64,000 nt of DNA from Methanoculleus oceani (GTDB lineage Archaea; Halobacteriota; Methanomicrobia; Methanomicrobiales; Methanoculleaceae): contig NZ_QFDM01000003.1 of the NCBI RefSeq assembly GCF_023702065.1, forward strand, positions 458,015 to 522,014. The letters run 5' to 3'. Below, piece by piece: positions 44,678-52,667 of this stretch (its first letter is position 1; the number at the start of each line of letters is the position of its first letter). The translations under genes were made by a program, and so were the position numbers. The notes under the pieces were generated by a model. That model saw nothing but the letters and a program-made list of their open reading frames with translations. It did not search any database and was not told the origin of the DNA.

Positions 44678-45874
44678 CTAGAAGAGGCCCTGTATCATCT
44701 GCAGCATGTTCGAGAAGCCGTCGACGATGACCACGGCCGGATCGATCCCGAGGACCGGGAAGATGAACAGGAAGTAGAGGACGGTCCCGAGCGTGCTCCC
44801 GACGTTCGCGAGGGCTGCAACCAGCACCACCCGGAAGAGCGGGATCTTCCGCATCTCCGAGAAGGTCTCCGCCTCGATGATCTGCCGCAACTCGCCGGCA
44901 GCAGGCTTCCTTATCTTCGCCTCGACGATGGCCGCAAACCATCCCGCCGCAAGCAGCGGGTTGAGCGACGTCAGCCAGGAGACGGCAAACGCCGTGACTG
45001 CCGAGAGGGGATGCCCACCGGCTATCAGCGTGAACGCGGCGCTTAAGACACCGTTGATCACGATCCAGTAGAGGAGAGCGGTCAGCAGAACGTCGAACCC
45101 CACGCCGGAGAAGGCTATGGCGACGATCAGGAGGAGGAAGAGAGCGGTGACCGCCGTCCCGAGGATCTTTGCCCACGGCAGGCCTTTCACCCCGGCGGTC
45201 AGGGCCGGGAGCGGCGGCAGCGTCTCCGGTGCGTCAAGGTAGCGCTGCACCCCCTGGATGTGCCCGGCACCGACGACCGCCAGCACCCGCTCATAACGGC
45301 TCCCGAGCATCAGGATCTGGTGAGCAAGATACGCATCCCGCTCATCGATCAGGGCCTGGGCACCCCGGGGGGAGAACTTCCGAAACTCCTCCATCGCGGC
45401 ACTCACCACGTCCTGGTTCGTGAACTCGTCCACGTCGATCTCCTGGCCCTCGACACTCACAAGAGAGTAGATCAGGGCCCCGATGAGTTTGATCTTCTCC
45501 CAGATCCCCATCATACCCCAGAACCGGGCCAGCGTGATCCGGATATCCCGGTCGATGAACGCCAGGGGCTTCTGGTGGGCCTGGGCCTCCTCGATGGCGA
45601 CCAGCATCTCGTCACCGGGTTTCACGCCGGTCTCGGCGCCGATCCGCTGCTGGATGTAGGTGAGCACCCACTGGACAAGGAGCTGGCCGAAGTTCCCGCT
45701 CTTCAGGATCTCCGTGACCGAGGGCTCGGCCGCCTCCTCTGTGAGCGCTATGAACCGGCCCCGGTCGAGCTCGACACCGACGATGTCGGGCTGGAACTCC
45801 TCGATAGCGGACCGGACGTCCTCGACGCTCTTCTGCGAGACATGAGCCGTCCCGACGAGACGGATCTCAGTCAT
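44678..45874 (-). CDS. TraB/PrgY family membrane protein
   Basis: 398 residues. The N-terminal ~240 residues are the TraB (Tiki/GumN-like) domain: RLVGTAHVSQKSVEDV, PDIVGVELDRGRF, ERVLAVVGAGHIQGV, with the conserved His, Glu and GxxH putative active-site residues of this fold. The C-terminal ~150 residues have four or more membrane spans (ILGTAVTALFLLLIVAIAFS and others). Archaeal members are thought to be membrane peptidases by relation to Tiki; this is inference. It overlaps the ykgJ-like gene by 8 bp. Confidence 0.85.
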   Translation of the reverse strand: MTEIRLVGTAHVSQKSVEDVRSAIEEFQPDIVGVELDRGRFIALTEEAAEPSVTEILKSGNFGQLLVQWVLTYIQQRIGAETGVKPGDEMLVAIEEAQAHQKPLAFIDRDIRITLARFWGMMGIWEKIKLIGALIYSLVSVEGQEIDVDEFTNQDVVSAAMEEFRKFSPRGAQALIDERDAYLAHQILMLGSRYERVLAVVGAGHIQGVQRYLDAPETLPPLPALTAGVKGLPWAKILGTAVTALFLLLIVAIAFSGVGFDVLLTALLYWIVINGVLSAAFTLIAGGHPLSAVTAFAVSWLTSLNPLLAAGWFAAIVEAKIRKPAAGELRQIIEAETFSEMRKIPLFRVVLVAALANVGSTLGTVLYFLFIFPVLGIDPAVVIVDGFSNMLQMIQGLF

Positions 45875-46409
45875 GGAGTACCTTCACGCCTTCGCTGTCG
45901 ATCACGGCGCGCTTTCCCGGCGGCACCGTCGCTCTCCGGTATACGACGCGGATACCGGCCTCCTCTGCCGCCTCGGCGGCCTGCCGCCTGCAGAGGTCGG
46001 CCGCTGCATCGTGCGCGCCGCGAAGGGAGAGGGGCGTGCCGAGGCCGGGGCATTCCGAGACTCGCAGGTCATCGTCCATCAGCATAAACGGGTAGGTGCG
46101 GCAGATCCAGGGACGATGGGCATAGACGGAGCACCGCCCGTCCCGGAGAAAGATACAGGCATCGGCCGTGCGCCTGATGCACCAGGCAAGGGTGTACGCC
46201 CCGCCGTTCCCGGCATCGATGAAGTCGGGGTAGGGCTCGGCAACCTCGTCCCAGGCCATCCCGGTCGCCGCCATGATTGTCCGGACCTCGGCCGGGCTCA
46301 CGATCACGAGGTTTGAGTCCTCCGCGACCCGCCGGCAGCAGGCACCGCACTCCCGGCAGCGGAACCCGAAGGACCCGACCCGGCTCGCAACTTCGTCTAC
46401 TCCGAGCAT
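45867..46409 (-). CDS. YkgJ-type cysteine-cluster protein
   Basis: 180 residues with the family pattern FRCRECGACCRRV, DGRCSVYAHRPWICRTYP and a further conserved Cys in SECPGLG. These CxxCxxCC...C...C proteins probably bind zinc or an Fe-S cluster; function is unsettled. It overlaps guaAA (13 bp) upstream and traB (8 bp) downstream, so these are one operon. Confidence 0.88.
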   Translation of the reverse strand: MLGVDEVASRVGSFGFRCRECGACCRRVAEDSNLVIVSPAEVRTIMAATGMAWDEVAEPYPDFIDAGNGGAYTLAWCIRRTADACIFLRDGRCSVYAHRPWICRTYPFMLMDDDLRVSECPGLGTPLSLRGAHDAAADLCRRQAAEAAEEAGIRVVYRRATVPPGKRAVIDSEGVKVLHD

Positions 46410-46951
46410 ATCCGGTCAAAATTCTCAAAGAGGAGCCGTCCGTTGACGGTATGGCTGACCTCCGGGTGCCACTGGATACCATAGAGGCGCTCACCGGGAG
46501 ATGCCATCGCCTCCACGCCGCAGATGGCCGACTCTGCAAGCCGGATAAATCCTTCAGGAACCACCGAGACCTCATCCGCATGCGACGCCCATACCTGCAT
46601 CCGATCCGGGTAGCCCCGGAGGAGAGGATTCTGTTCGAGGATCTCAACCTCGACCGCACCGAACCCGCCGCTCGCACCCTGGCGGACCGCACCGCCGCGG
46701 GCCGTCGCCATGATGTGCAGCCCAAGACAGATGCCGAGGACGGGAAGACCGAGGTCAAGGTATGCGGGAGCGACCCCGGCGCGGTCCAGGGTCGGGCCGC
46801 CGCCGAGGATGATGCCCCGGCAGCCCCGGGCGACCTCGGCCGGTGGCGTAACGTTCGAGATCATTGTGGCCTCCATATCCATATCACGGAGCGTCCGGAG
46901 GATCAGGTGGTTGAACTGTCCGTGATTGTTGACCACATAGAGTGGAAGCAT
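46397..46951 (-). CDS. guaAA: GMP synthase, glutaminase subunit A
   Basis: 184 residues, a free-standing class I glutamine amidotransferase: IILGGGPTLDRAG, nucleophile Cys75 in LGICLGLH, and His162/Glu164 in GIQWHPEVSH. In archaea GMP synthase is split; this subunit supplies NH3 to the XMP-using GuaAB, which is not in this window. It lies 37 bp after cobT and overlaps the YkgJ gene. Confidence 0.94.
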   Translation of the reverse strand: MLPLYVVNNHGQFNHLILRTLRDMDMEATMISNVTPPAEVARGCRGIILGGGPTLDRAGVAPAYLDLGLPVLGICLGLHIMATARGGAVRQGASGGFGAVEVEILEQNPLLRGYPDRMQVWASHADEVSVVPEGFIRLAESAICGVEAMASPGERLYGIQWHPEVSHTVNGRLLFENFDRICSE

Positions 46952-46988
46952 TGCTTATAGGTGGATGTAAAAGGGTATAGTCCTTCCC

Positions 46989-48005
46989 TCAGGCATACTT
47001 GCTGACGAAATCGAAGACTTTCCGGGTGATCTCCCCGGGCTCGTGGCCCATGAGGTACGCGAGCGTCAGGGCCCCGCCGGCGCCCATCCCTTCTTTGACC
47101 TCGCCGATACAGTAGCGGGCGAGCCCGACGTGCCCGATGCCGGCGAAGTTCGGGTCGACGAAGTACGCGGCGGTGCCGACGTCGGCGACCGTCCGGACGA
47201 ATCCGGCCGAGGGATCGTCCCTGACGTAGACCGTCGTCGCGAGGCGCGGCACCCGTTTTCCGAGCGCTTTCAAGACAGCTGCGACGGCGAGCATCTGCGT
47301 TCCCCCCGCAAAGAGGATCTCGCCGGCATAGGTGCTCGCGATCCCTGCCGCCACGGGCATCATGGGGTCGCCGGCGGCGCGGAGGATCTCGAGGGGCTCT
47401 CCCGCACCGGTCTCGCCAATCCGGGCGAGCACTTCCCTGCAGACGGCATCTTTCAGGCCGAGAGGATTCTTTGCAAACGCGCTGCTGACCGAGGCCTCGT
47501 AGCCGAGCGCCCGGAGGACGCAGAGGGCGGTGGTCGTCCCGCCGGGGACGCACTCTCCGAGCATCAGGAAGTCGCTGTACTGCGAAAGAAGCCTGCCGAC
47601 CGTCTCGCCCCGCTCAAAGAGAGCAGCCACCTGCGGCACGGCATCTTCCTTCCGGGGATCGCCGCCGGGCCTCCCGTAGACGTCCAGGCAGGGGACGGTG
47701 GGGGTATGGGCGAGCCCCGCGTTGATGAGGACGGGGGCAATACCGGTCAGTTCCACCATGGACCGGGTGATGGTCGCCGGCGTCGGGCACCCGGTCGGCG
47801 TGTTCGGCCGGGCCGGCACGCTCGTGATCGCGCCGGTCGTGACGAGCTCCGCGTCCAGGATCGGGGTGAGGAGAGTCTTTTCCGGGGTCGGCCCGGCGCC
47901 CGATATGCCGGGGACGGTGGAGAGCATGGTATTGCCGAGGACGAGCGCCATCATCGGGCGGTGCGGCCTGATCAGTGGATCTTGTGAGAGGAACGGGTGA
48001 GACAT
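46989..48005 (-). CDS. cobT: archaeal CobT-type nicotinate-nucleotide-base phosphoribosyltransferase
   Basis: 338 residues from ATG 48005 (MSHPFLSQDPLIRPH). Family blocks: ALVLGNTMLSTVPGISGAGP, LGECVPGGTTTALCVLRALG in two pieces, and FAGGTQMLAVAAVLKAL. It makes the alpha-ribazole phosphate used as the lower ligand of cobamides, which methanogens need for methyl transfer. It is divergent from cobZ-cobS, across a repeat-filled spacer, and heads the guaAA-ykgJ-traB run. Confidence 0.9.
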   Translation of the reverse strand: MSHPFLSQDPLIRPHRPMMALVLGNTMLSTVPGISGAGPTPEKTLLTPILDAELVTTGAITSVPARPNTPTGCPTPATITRSMVELTGIAPVLINAGLAHTPTVPCLDVYGRPGGDPRKEDAVPQVAALFERGETVGRLLSQYSDFLMLGECVPGGTTTALCVLRALGYEASVSSAFAKNPLGLKDAVCREVLARIGETGAGEPLEILRAAGDPMMPVAAGIASTYAGEILFAGGTQMLAVAAVLKALGKRVPRLATTVYVRDDPSAGFVRTVADVGTAAYFVDPNFAGIGHVGLARYCIGEVKEGMGAGGALTLAYLMGHEPGEITRKVFDFVSKYA

Positions 48006-48411
48006 CTGGTACAGGGTGGGTGCCGGGGATAGATGAGGTTGCTGTCTGGGGTGCGGGAGGAATGCGGGTGTCGGGTGTGAGGGTGGGCGCATCTTCCGGG
48101 TATGCCCGAGCGTCGCGGTTCGGACTTCTGGTGCTCGGACTCCAGCTCGAAGCCTGACGGCCTCTCAAGCTCCGGACATTATCCGTCGCAACCCGCACCT
48201 TCGGTGCTCCTGCTCCGTTCCACTGGAACGTCGCACCCTGCGGCCCGTCGCTGCTCGCACCTGCGGTGCTTAAACTCGGTTCCTGCGGAACCTCGCTACT
48301 CGAAAACCCTTCGGGTTTTCTCGAGCTCCGCTCGTTCGAAGACCTTCGGTCTTCTCCGAGCATCGCTGATACCAAACCCAAAAATACCTCCCCAACCCAA
48401 ACACTTCAACA
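48006..48411. other. spacer between cobT and cobZ, with repeat
   Basis: 406 bp between divergent cobamide genes. There is no gene; the right half is filled by the hairpin-rich repeat at 48130-48380, so the cobZ promoter must lie in or beside it (CCCAAAAATACC at ~48380 is weakly TATA-like). Confidence 0.45.
48130..48380. repeat. array of short hairpins (intergenic repeat family)
   Basis: A run of small perfect inverted repeats: GCACC-TTC-GGTGC, GTTCC-ACT-GGAAC, GCACC-TGC-GGTGC, GTTCC-TGC-GGAAC, GAAAACCC-TTC-GGGTTTTC (48302-48320) and GAAGACC-TTC-GGTCTTC (48338-48354). Most have 3-nt loops and are separated by short CTCG-type linkers. The same modules appear in the interior of the 41.3-kb element and, inverted, at 54.6 kb. 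Confidence 0.65.
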
Positions 48412-48855
48412 ATGTTCGAGATAGAGCGCAGGCTGGAAGAAAAGGGCATCGCGAGGAGAGATATCGTTGCCGCTGCGATGGAACTCTACGTTCCCCACGG
48501 GATAGAGGCTGATGAGGCTGCGCGCAGGCTTGATGAGAAGATCGGCAGGGCGCTCGAGGACCCGAACATTTCGTCGCTCCTTCTTTCCGCCGTCCTGCTC
48601 GAGGACGAACTCTACGTGAAGCGGAAGGACTCCGAGATCGCCGACGACCCGGTCTTCCTCCTCTCAGACGAGATCATCGGGATGGCCATCGCCGAGGTGA
48701 TCGGGGGGACCTATGCGAGGTTCGAGTTCACCCGTTACGACCAGAAGAAACCGGGGATCCTGAGTATACTCGGGCCGTTCCTCGACGACGCCGTCGCCGG
48801 GCTGATCGCGGGCTGTACGTCGCGTCTCTACAGCGAGTCGATGGGATCGATGTGA
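48412..48855 (+). CDS. cobZ: CobZ-like alpha-ribazole phosphatase (PgpA-related)
   Basis: 147 residues of the phosphatidylglycerophosphatase A-like family; conserved blocks DEIIGMAIAEVIGGTYARFEF split by a short gap, and ILGPFLDDAVAGLIAGC. In Methanosarcina mazei a member, CobZ, dephosphorylates alpha-ribazole-5'-phosphate. Its 4-bp overlap with cobS and nearness to cobT support the same job here. Confidence 0.82.
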   Translation: MFEIERRLEEKGIARRDIVAAAMELYVPHGIEADEAARRLDEKIGRALEDPNISSLLLSAVLLEDELYVKRKDSEIADDPVFLLSDEIIGMAIAEVIGGTYARFEFTRYDQKKPGILSILGPFLDDAVAGLIAGCTSRLYSESMGSM

Positions 48856-49562
48856 AGTCCGTCATTGCCCTCCTGCAGTTCGGCACCTCGCTCCCCCTCG
48901 GGAGACCGGTCGACTTCGAGCACTTCGCCCGCCGCTCCTACCTCTACCCGCTCGCCGGGTACGTCATCGGCGGGATAGCGGCCGCCGTCACCTACTGGAT
49001 AGCATCCCCGGCGGTGGGCGCGGCCGTCGCCGTCGCGGTGGTGCTCCTTCTCTCCGGGTGCAACCACTTCGACGGCCTGCTGGACTTCGGCGACGGACTC
49101 ATGGCCCACGGAAGCCGGGAGAGGAGGATCGCGGCCATGACCGACCGGACCACCGGGGCCGGCGCCGTCGCGGCGGGCATCGTCGTCACGCTCCTCGCGT
49201 TTGCGGGACTCCAGAGCGCGGCACACCTCCCGGCGGCCATCCTCATCGCCGAGGTCTGCGCGAAGGTCGCTATGTCCTGGCTCACCACGCTCGGCGTCCC
49301 GTTCCGGGAGGGGATCCACTCCTACCTCCATGGTCTTGCAAAGCCGTGGTTTATTGTTCCGACCATCCTGCTCGCGCTGCCCCTCTTTCTGCTGCCGGTG
49401 CCCCGGATGAGTGTCGCGCTCGCCCTCGCGGCCACGGCCGTCATCGCCGCACTGATGCTCGCCCTCTCCGGCCGGCTCTTCGGCGGCGTCAACGGCGACG
49501 TCGTCGGCGCCACAAACGAGATCGTCCGGGCCGGAGTCATCCTCCTCCTTGCCCTCCTGTAA
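48852..49562 (+). CDS. cobS: adenosylcobinamide-GDP ribazoletransferase
   Basis: 236 residues, integral membrane (six or more spans). The signature NHFDGLLDFGDGLMAHGSRE in the cytoplasmic loop and GGVNGDVVGATNEI near the C-terminus identify CobS, which joins alpha-ribazole to adenosylcobinamide-GDP in the last steps of cobamide synthesis. Overlaps cobZ by 4 bp (ATGA). Confidence 0.94.
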   Translation: MKSVIALLQFGTSLPLGRPVDFEHFARRSYLYPLAGYVIGGIAAAVTYWIASPAVGAAVAVAVVLLLSGCNHFDGLLDFGDGLMAHGSRERRIAAMTDRTTGAGAVAAGIVVTLLAFAGLQSAAHLPAAILIAEVCAKVAMSWLTTLGVPFREGIHSYLHGLAKPWFIVPTILLALPLFLLPVPRMSVALALAATAVIAALMLALSGRLFGGVNGDVVGATNEIVRAGVILLLALL

Positions 49563-49567
49563 TTACC

Positions 49568-49573
49568 TTTTTT
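49568..49573 (+). terminator. T-run between cobS and the Dsr-like gene
   Basis: Six T residues 5 nt after the cobS stop could end the cobZ-cobS transcript. The same TTTTTTATC lies ~30 bp before the next start and could act as its TATA box; the two roles cannot be separated by sequence. Confidence 0.4.
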
Positions 49574-49598
49574 ATCCCGGCTCCGCTACTACTGTAGA

Positions 49599-50477
49599 AT
49601 GATGCAAGACTATACCCTCCATTCCCGGGGAGGGATCATCACCGAGCGGAACTCAGACTATGCGACAGTACGGGTGCGGGTTCCGGCAGGAGTCCTCTCT
49701 TCGGCCCAGGTCAAGCAACTGGCAAAGATCAGCGAGAAGTTCGGGGACGGCTCGCTCCACCTCACCATGCGCCAGGCAGTGGAGATCCCGCATGTGAACC
49801 CCGATAACCTCAAGAAGATCGCGAACGCCCTCGAGAAGAACGGGACGCCCATCGGGGCAGAGTATAACGAAGTCGTCAACATCATGGCCTGCCCGGGCAC
49901 GGAACGGTGCAAATACTCCAATTGTGAAACGATCGATCTTGCACGGAAGGTCGACGAACGGGTCTTCGGAAAGGAACTTCCGATACGGCTCCGCATTGCC
50001 ATATCCGGCTGCACCTACATGTGCAACAGCCCGCTTTTGAACGATATCGGGATCATCGGCAGGATCAGGCCGCTGCGCATTCCGGGACTCTGTACGGGAT
50101 GCGGCACCTGCGTTGAGTACTGCAAACAGTGCGCCATAGCGCTGAAGAACGGTGCATCGGTCCTTGACGAGAGTAAATGCGTCCAGTGCGGCATCTGCAT
50201 CCACTCCTGCCCCTACAACCTCCTGAAATCCGAGTACGCCCACTACCAGATCACGGTCGGCGGCCGGCGCGGAGCCTCCCCCGCCGCAGGAAAGGAACTC
50301 GTCACCGTCGAGACCGAAGAGGAGGTCGTCGAGGTTGTCGACCGTATCGTCTACTGGATCTACCGCACCGCCTGGAGCGGCAGGCCTCTCGCCGACCAGA
50401 TGGACGAGATCGGGTACGACAGGTTCGCGGAGGGGATCCAAAGAGAGTTCGGGCCGAAAATGCCGGTGGCGGAGTAA
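49599..50477 (+). CDS. dissimilatory-sulfite-reductase-like protein (Dsr-LP) with ferredoxin domain
   Basis: 292 residues. N-terminal ferrite-reductase half-domain (~25-90), then siroheme/4Fe-4S ligands C98-x5-C104 and C138-x3-C142 in ACPGTERC and SGCTYMC, an inserted pair of 4Fe-4S motifs (CTGCGTCVEYC, CVQCGICIHSC), and a C-terminal half. This matches the small Dsr-like proteins of methanogens, thought to reduce sulfite or another small anion, or to take part in F430/siroheme-type chemistry; the true substrate is unsettled. A second in-frame ATG follows the first. Confidence 0.85.
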   Translation: MMQDYTLHSRGGIITERNSDYATVRVRVPAGVLSSAQVKQLAKISEKFGDGSLHLTMRQAVEIPHVNPDNLKKIANALEKNGTPIGAEYNEVVNIMACPGTERCKYSNCETIDLARKVDERVFGKELPIRLRIAISGCTYMCNSPLLNDIGIIGRIRPLRIPGLCTGCGTCVEYCKQCAIALKNGASVLDESKCVQCGICIHSCPYNLLKSEYAHYQITVGGRRGASPAAGKELVTVETEEEVVEVVDRIVYWIYRTAWSGRPLADQMDEIGYDRFAEGIQREFGPKMPVAE

Positions 50478-50556
50478 TAAGGAGAAACTCCGGGACACCG
50501 GTGACAGAGGCGGCCCCGGACCGATAGTCGCCCCCATGGGGAACGGACACCGGCAA

Positions 50557-50859
50557 CTAGTGACGGTACATTGAAGAGAATCCTTCGCCCGCGTCGTCCT
50601 CGCACTCGATTGCGATACCGTCCCGGACGAGGGTGTTGAACATGATGGCGGCGTTCAGCAGGTTCTCGTCCGGGTTTGCACCCCGCTTCACGCCGGAGAG
50701 AGCCTGCCGCTGTGGTGTCGGGATCGTCCGTCTGCCCACCCGGACACCGGCACAGTGCCGGCAGTAGCCGCAGTGGGAGTGGACCGACACCTCACGATCT
50801 GCGCATGCTACCGTCACCCGGTCCTTCGCATCGTCGCGGTGAAACTCAAGTATCTTCAT
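50557..50859 (-). CDS. small conserved-looking cysteine protein (100 aa)
   Basis: 100 residues: MKILEFHRDDAKDRVTVACA, a compact HSHCGYCRHCAGVRVG, and a C-terminal helix-like NAAIMFNTLVRDGIAIECED. The C-x2-C-x2-C arrangement suggests metal binding. Start, stop and composition look genuine; the family is not recognised. It lies alone between the Dsr-like gene and the tuf promoter region, on the opposite strand. Confidence 0.6.
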   Translation of the reverse strand: MKILEFHRDDAKDRVTVACADREVSVHSHCGYCRHCAGVRVGRRTIPTPQRQALSGVKRGANPDENLLNAAIMFNTLVRDGIAIECEDDAGEGFSSMYRH

Positions 50860-50950
50860 GGTACGAAGAACGTAGATTTCCGGAGAATAAGATTCTGTCG
50901 ATTGCCCGGGGTTTTTGGGGAATGTGCGCTATTGGCGCGCATAGAAATGC

Positions 50951-50958
50951 TTTATATG
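50951..50958 (+). promoter_or_regulatory. TATA box of tuf-rpsJ
   Basis: TTTATATG preceded by purine-rich AGAAATGC (BRE-like) about 80 bp before the tuf start: a strong archaeal promoter, as expected for EF-1A. Confidence 0.7.
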
Positions 50959-51037
50959 GAGGACGTCATACGTATAAGTTACTCGCATAAGCAGGCTGTT
51001 CGAGCTGACAGGCCTATTTGAGTGGAGGATACTATCT

Positions 51038-52315
51038 ATGGCAGTTGAAAAGCCCCACATGAATTTAGCAGTAATTGGACACATCGACCACGGGAAGTCT
51101 ACTACCGTCGGTCGGTTGCTCTTTGAGACCGGAGCCGTGGCGCCCCACATCATCGAGGGGTTCAGGAAGGAGGCCGAATCCAAGGGTAAGGGCTCGTTCG
51201 AGTTCGCCTGGGTCATGGACAGCCTCAAGGAAGAGCGTGAACGTGGTATCACCATCGATATCGCCCACAAGCGGTTCGATACCGACAAGTTCTACTTCAC
51301 CGTCGTGGACTGCCCCGGCCACCGTGACTTCGTCAAGAACATGATCACGGGCGCATCCCAGGCAGACGCCGCACTGCTGGTCGTCGCCGCACCCGACGGC
51401 GTGATGGAGCAGACCAAGGAGCACGTCTTCCTCTCCCGTACGCTCGGCATCAACCAGCTGATCATCGGGATCAACAAGATGGATGCCGCCAAGTACGACG
51501 AGAAGCGCTACAACGAAGTCAAGGAACAGCTCTCCCAGCTGCTCAAGATGGTCGGCTACAAGCCTGAGGCCATCAGCTTCATCCCGATGAGCGCGTTCGT
51601 TGGAGACAACATCACCAAGCTCAGCGAAAACACCCCCTGGTACAAGGGACCGACGGTACTCGCTGCACTCAACGCGCTCAGCGAACCCGAGAAGCCCACA
51701 ACTCTGCCCATGCGTCTCCCCATCCAGGACGTCTACTCCATCTCCGGTATCGGAACCGTGCCCGTCGGCCGTGTTGAGACCGGTATCATGAAGAAGGGAA
51801 TGAAGGTCAGCTTCATGCCCGCGAACAAAGAGGGTGAGATCAAGTCCATCGAGATGCACCACGAAGAGATCCCGCAGGCGCTCCCGGGCGACAACGTCGG
51901 GTTCAACGTCCGTGGTATCGGCAAGGGTGACATCCGCCGTGGCGACGTCTGCGGTCCCGCCGACGTGCCGCCGACCGTTGCAGAAGAGTTCATCGCACAG
52001 GTCGTCGTGCTCCACCACCCCAGCGCCCTGACCGTCGGCTACACCCCGGTCTTCCACTGCCACACCGCCCAGATTGCGTGCACCTTCGTCGAGCTCATGA
52101 AGAAACTCGACCCGCGGACCGGCCAGGTCAAGGAAGAGAACCCCACGTTCCTCAAGACCGGCGATGCCGCTATCGTCAAGATCAGGCCGACTCAGCCCAT
52201 GGTCATCGAGAAGGTCAAGGAGATCCCGCAGCTCGGACGGTTCGCTGTCCGTGATATGGGATCCACCATTGCGGCAGGCGTGTGCATGGACATCACGCCC
52301 AAGCAGATGAGATAA
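51038..52315 (+). CDS. tuf: translation elongation factor EF-1 alpha
   Basis: 425 residues. GTP-binding motifs: P-loop GHIDHGKST (14-22), DCPGH (91-95) and NKMD (147-150), followed by domains 2 and 3. It delivers aminoacyl-tRNA to the ribosome. rpsJ follows 31 bp later, the usual archaeal order, with a leader rich in T between them. Confidence 0.98.
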   Translation: MAVEKPHMNLAVIGHIDHGKSTTVGRLLFETGAVAPHIIEGFRKEAESKGKGSFEFAWVMDSLKEERERGITIDIAHKRFDTDKFYFTVVDCPGHRDFVKNMITGASQADAALLVVAAPDGVMEQTKEHVFLSRTLGINQLIIGINKMDAAKYDEKRYNEVKEQLSQLLKMVGYKPEAISFIPMSAFVGDNITKLSENTPWYKGPTVLAALNALSEPEKPTTLPMRLPIQDVYSISGIGTVPVGRVETGIMKKGMKVSFMPANKEGEIKSIEMHHEEIPQALPGDNVGFNVRGIGKGDIRRGDVCGPADVPPTVAEEFIAQVVVLHHPSALTVGYTPVFHCHTAQIACTFVELMKKLDPRTGQVKEENPTFLKTGDAAIVKIRPTQPMVIEKVKEIPQLGRFAVRDMGSTIAAGVCMDITPKQMR

Positions 52316-52346
52316 GAAGGTACCTATAATTTTTTGGTGGTTAAAC

Positions 52347-52655
52347 ATGCAGAAAGCCAGAATACGTCTTTCCGGAACCGACTTCGAAAAAATCGAGATG
52401 GTCTGTGACAGGATCAAAGAGATAGCAGAGCGTACCGGCGTCAATCTGGCAGGTCCGATCCCGCTGCCCACGAAGAAGCTCGTGGTCCCCACCAGGAAGA
52501 GCCCTGACGGCGAAGGTACCGCAACCTGGGATCGCTGGCAGATGCGGGTGCACAAGAGACTCATCGACATCGACGCCGACGAGCGTGCACTGCGCCAGCT
52601 GATGCGCATTCAGGTCCCGAAAGACATCGGCATTGAGATTGTGCTGGAGAGTTGA
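52347..52655 (+). CDS. rpsJ: 30S ribosomal protein S10
   Basis: 102 residues: [35 protein letters not shown] and the conserved C-terminal [16 protein letters not shown]10 binds the head of the small subunit. It follows tuf on the same transcript, and agl23 starts 12 bp after its stop. Confidence 0.98.
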   Translation: MQKARIRLSGTDFEKIEMVCDRIKEIAERTGVNLAGPIPLPTKKLVVPTRKSPDGEGTATWDRWQMRVHKRLIDIDADERALRQLMRIQVPKDIGIEIVLES

Positions 52656-52667
52656 GGTGAGAGCGGC

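Noticed and set aside
51065..52609. 514-codon minus-strand frame over tuf and rpsJ
   Set aside because: Antisense to two universally conserved genes.
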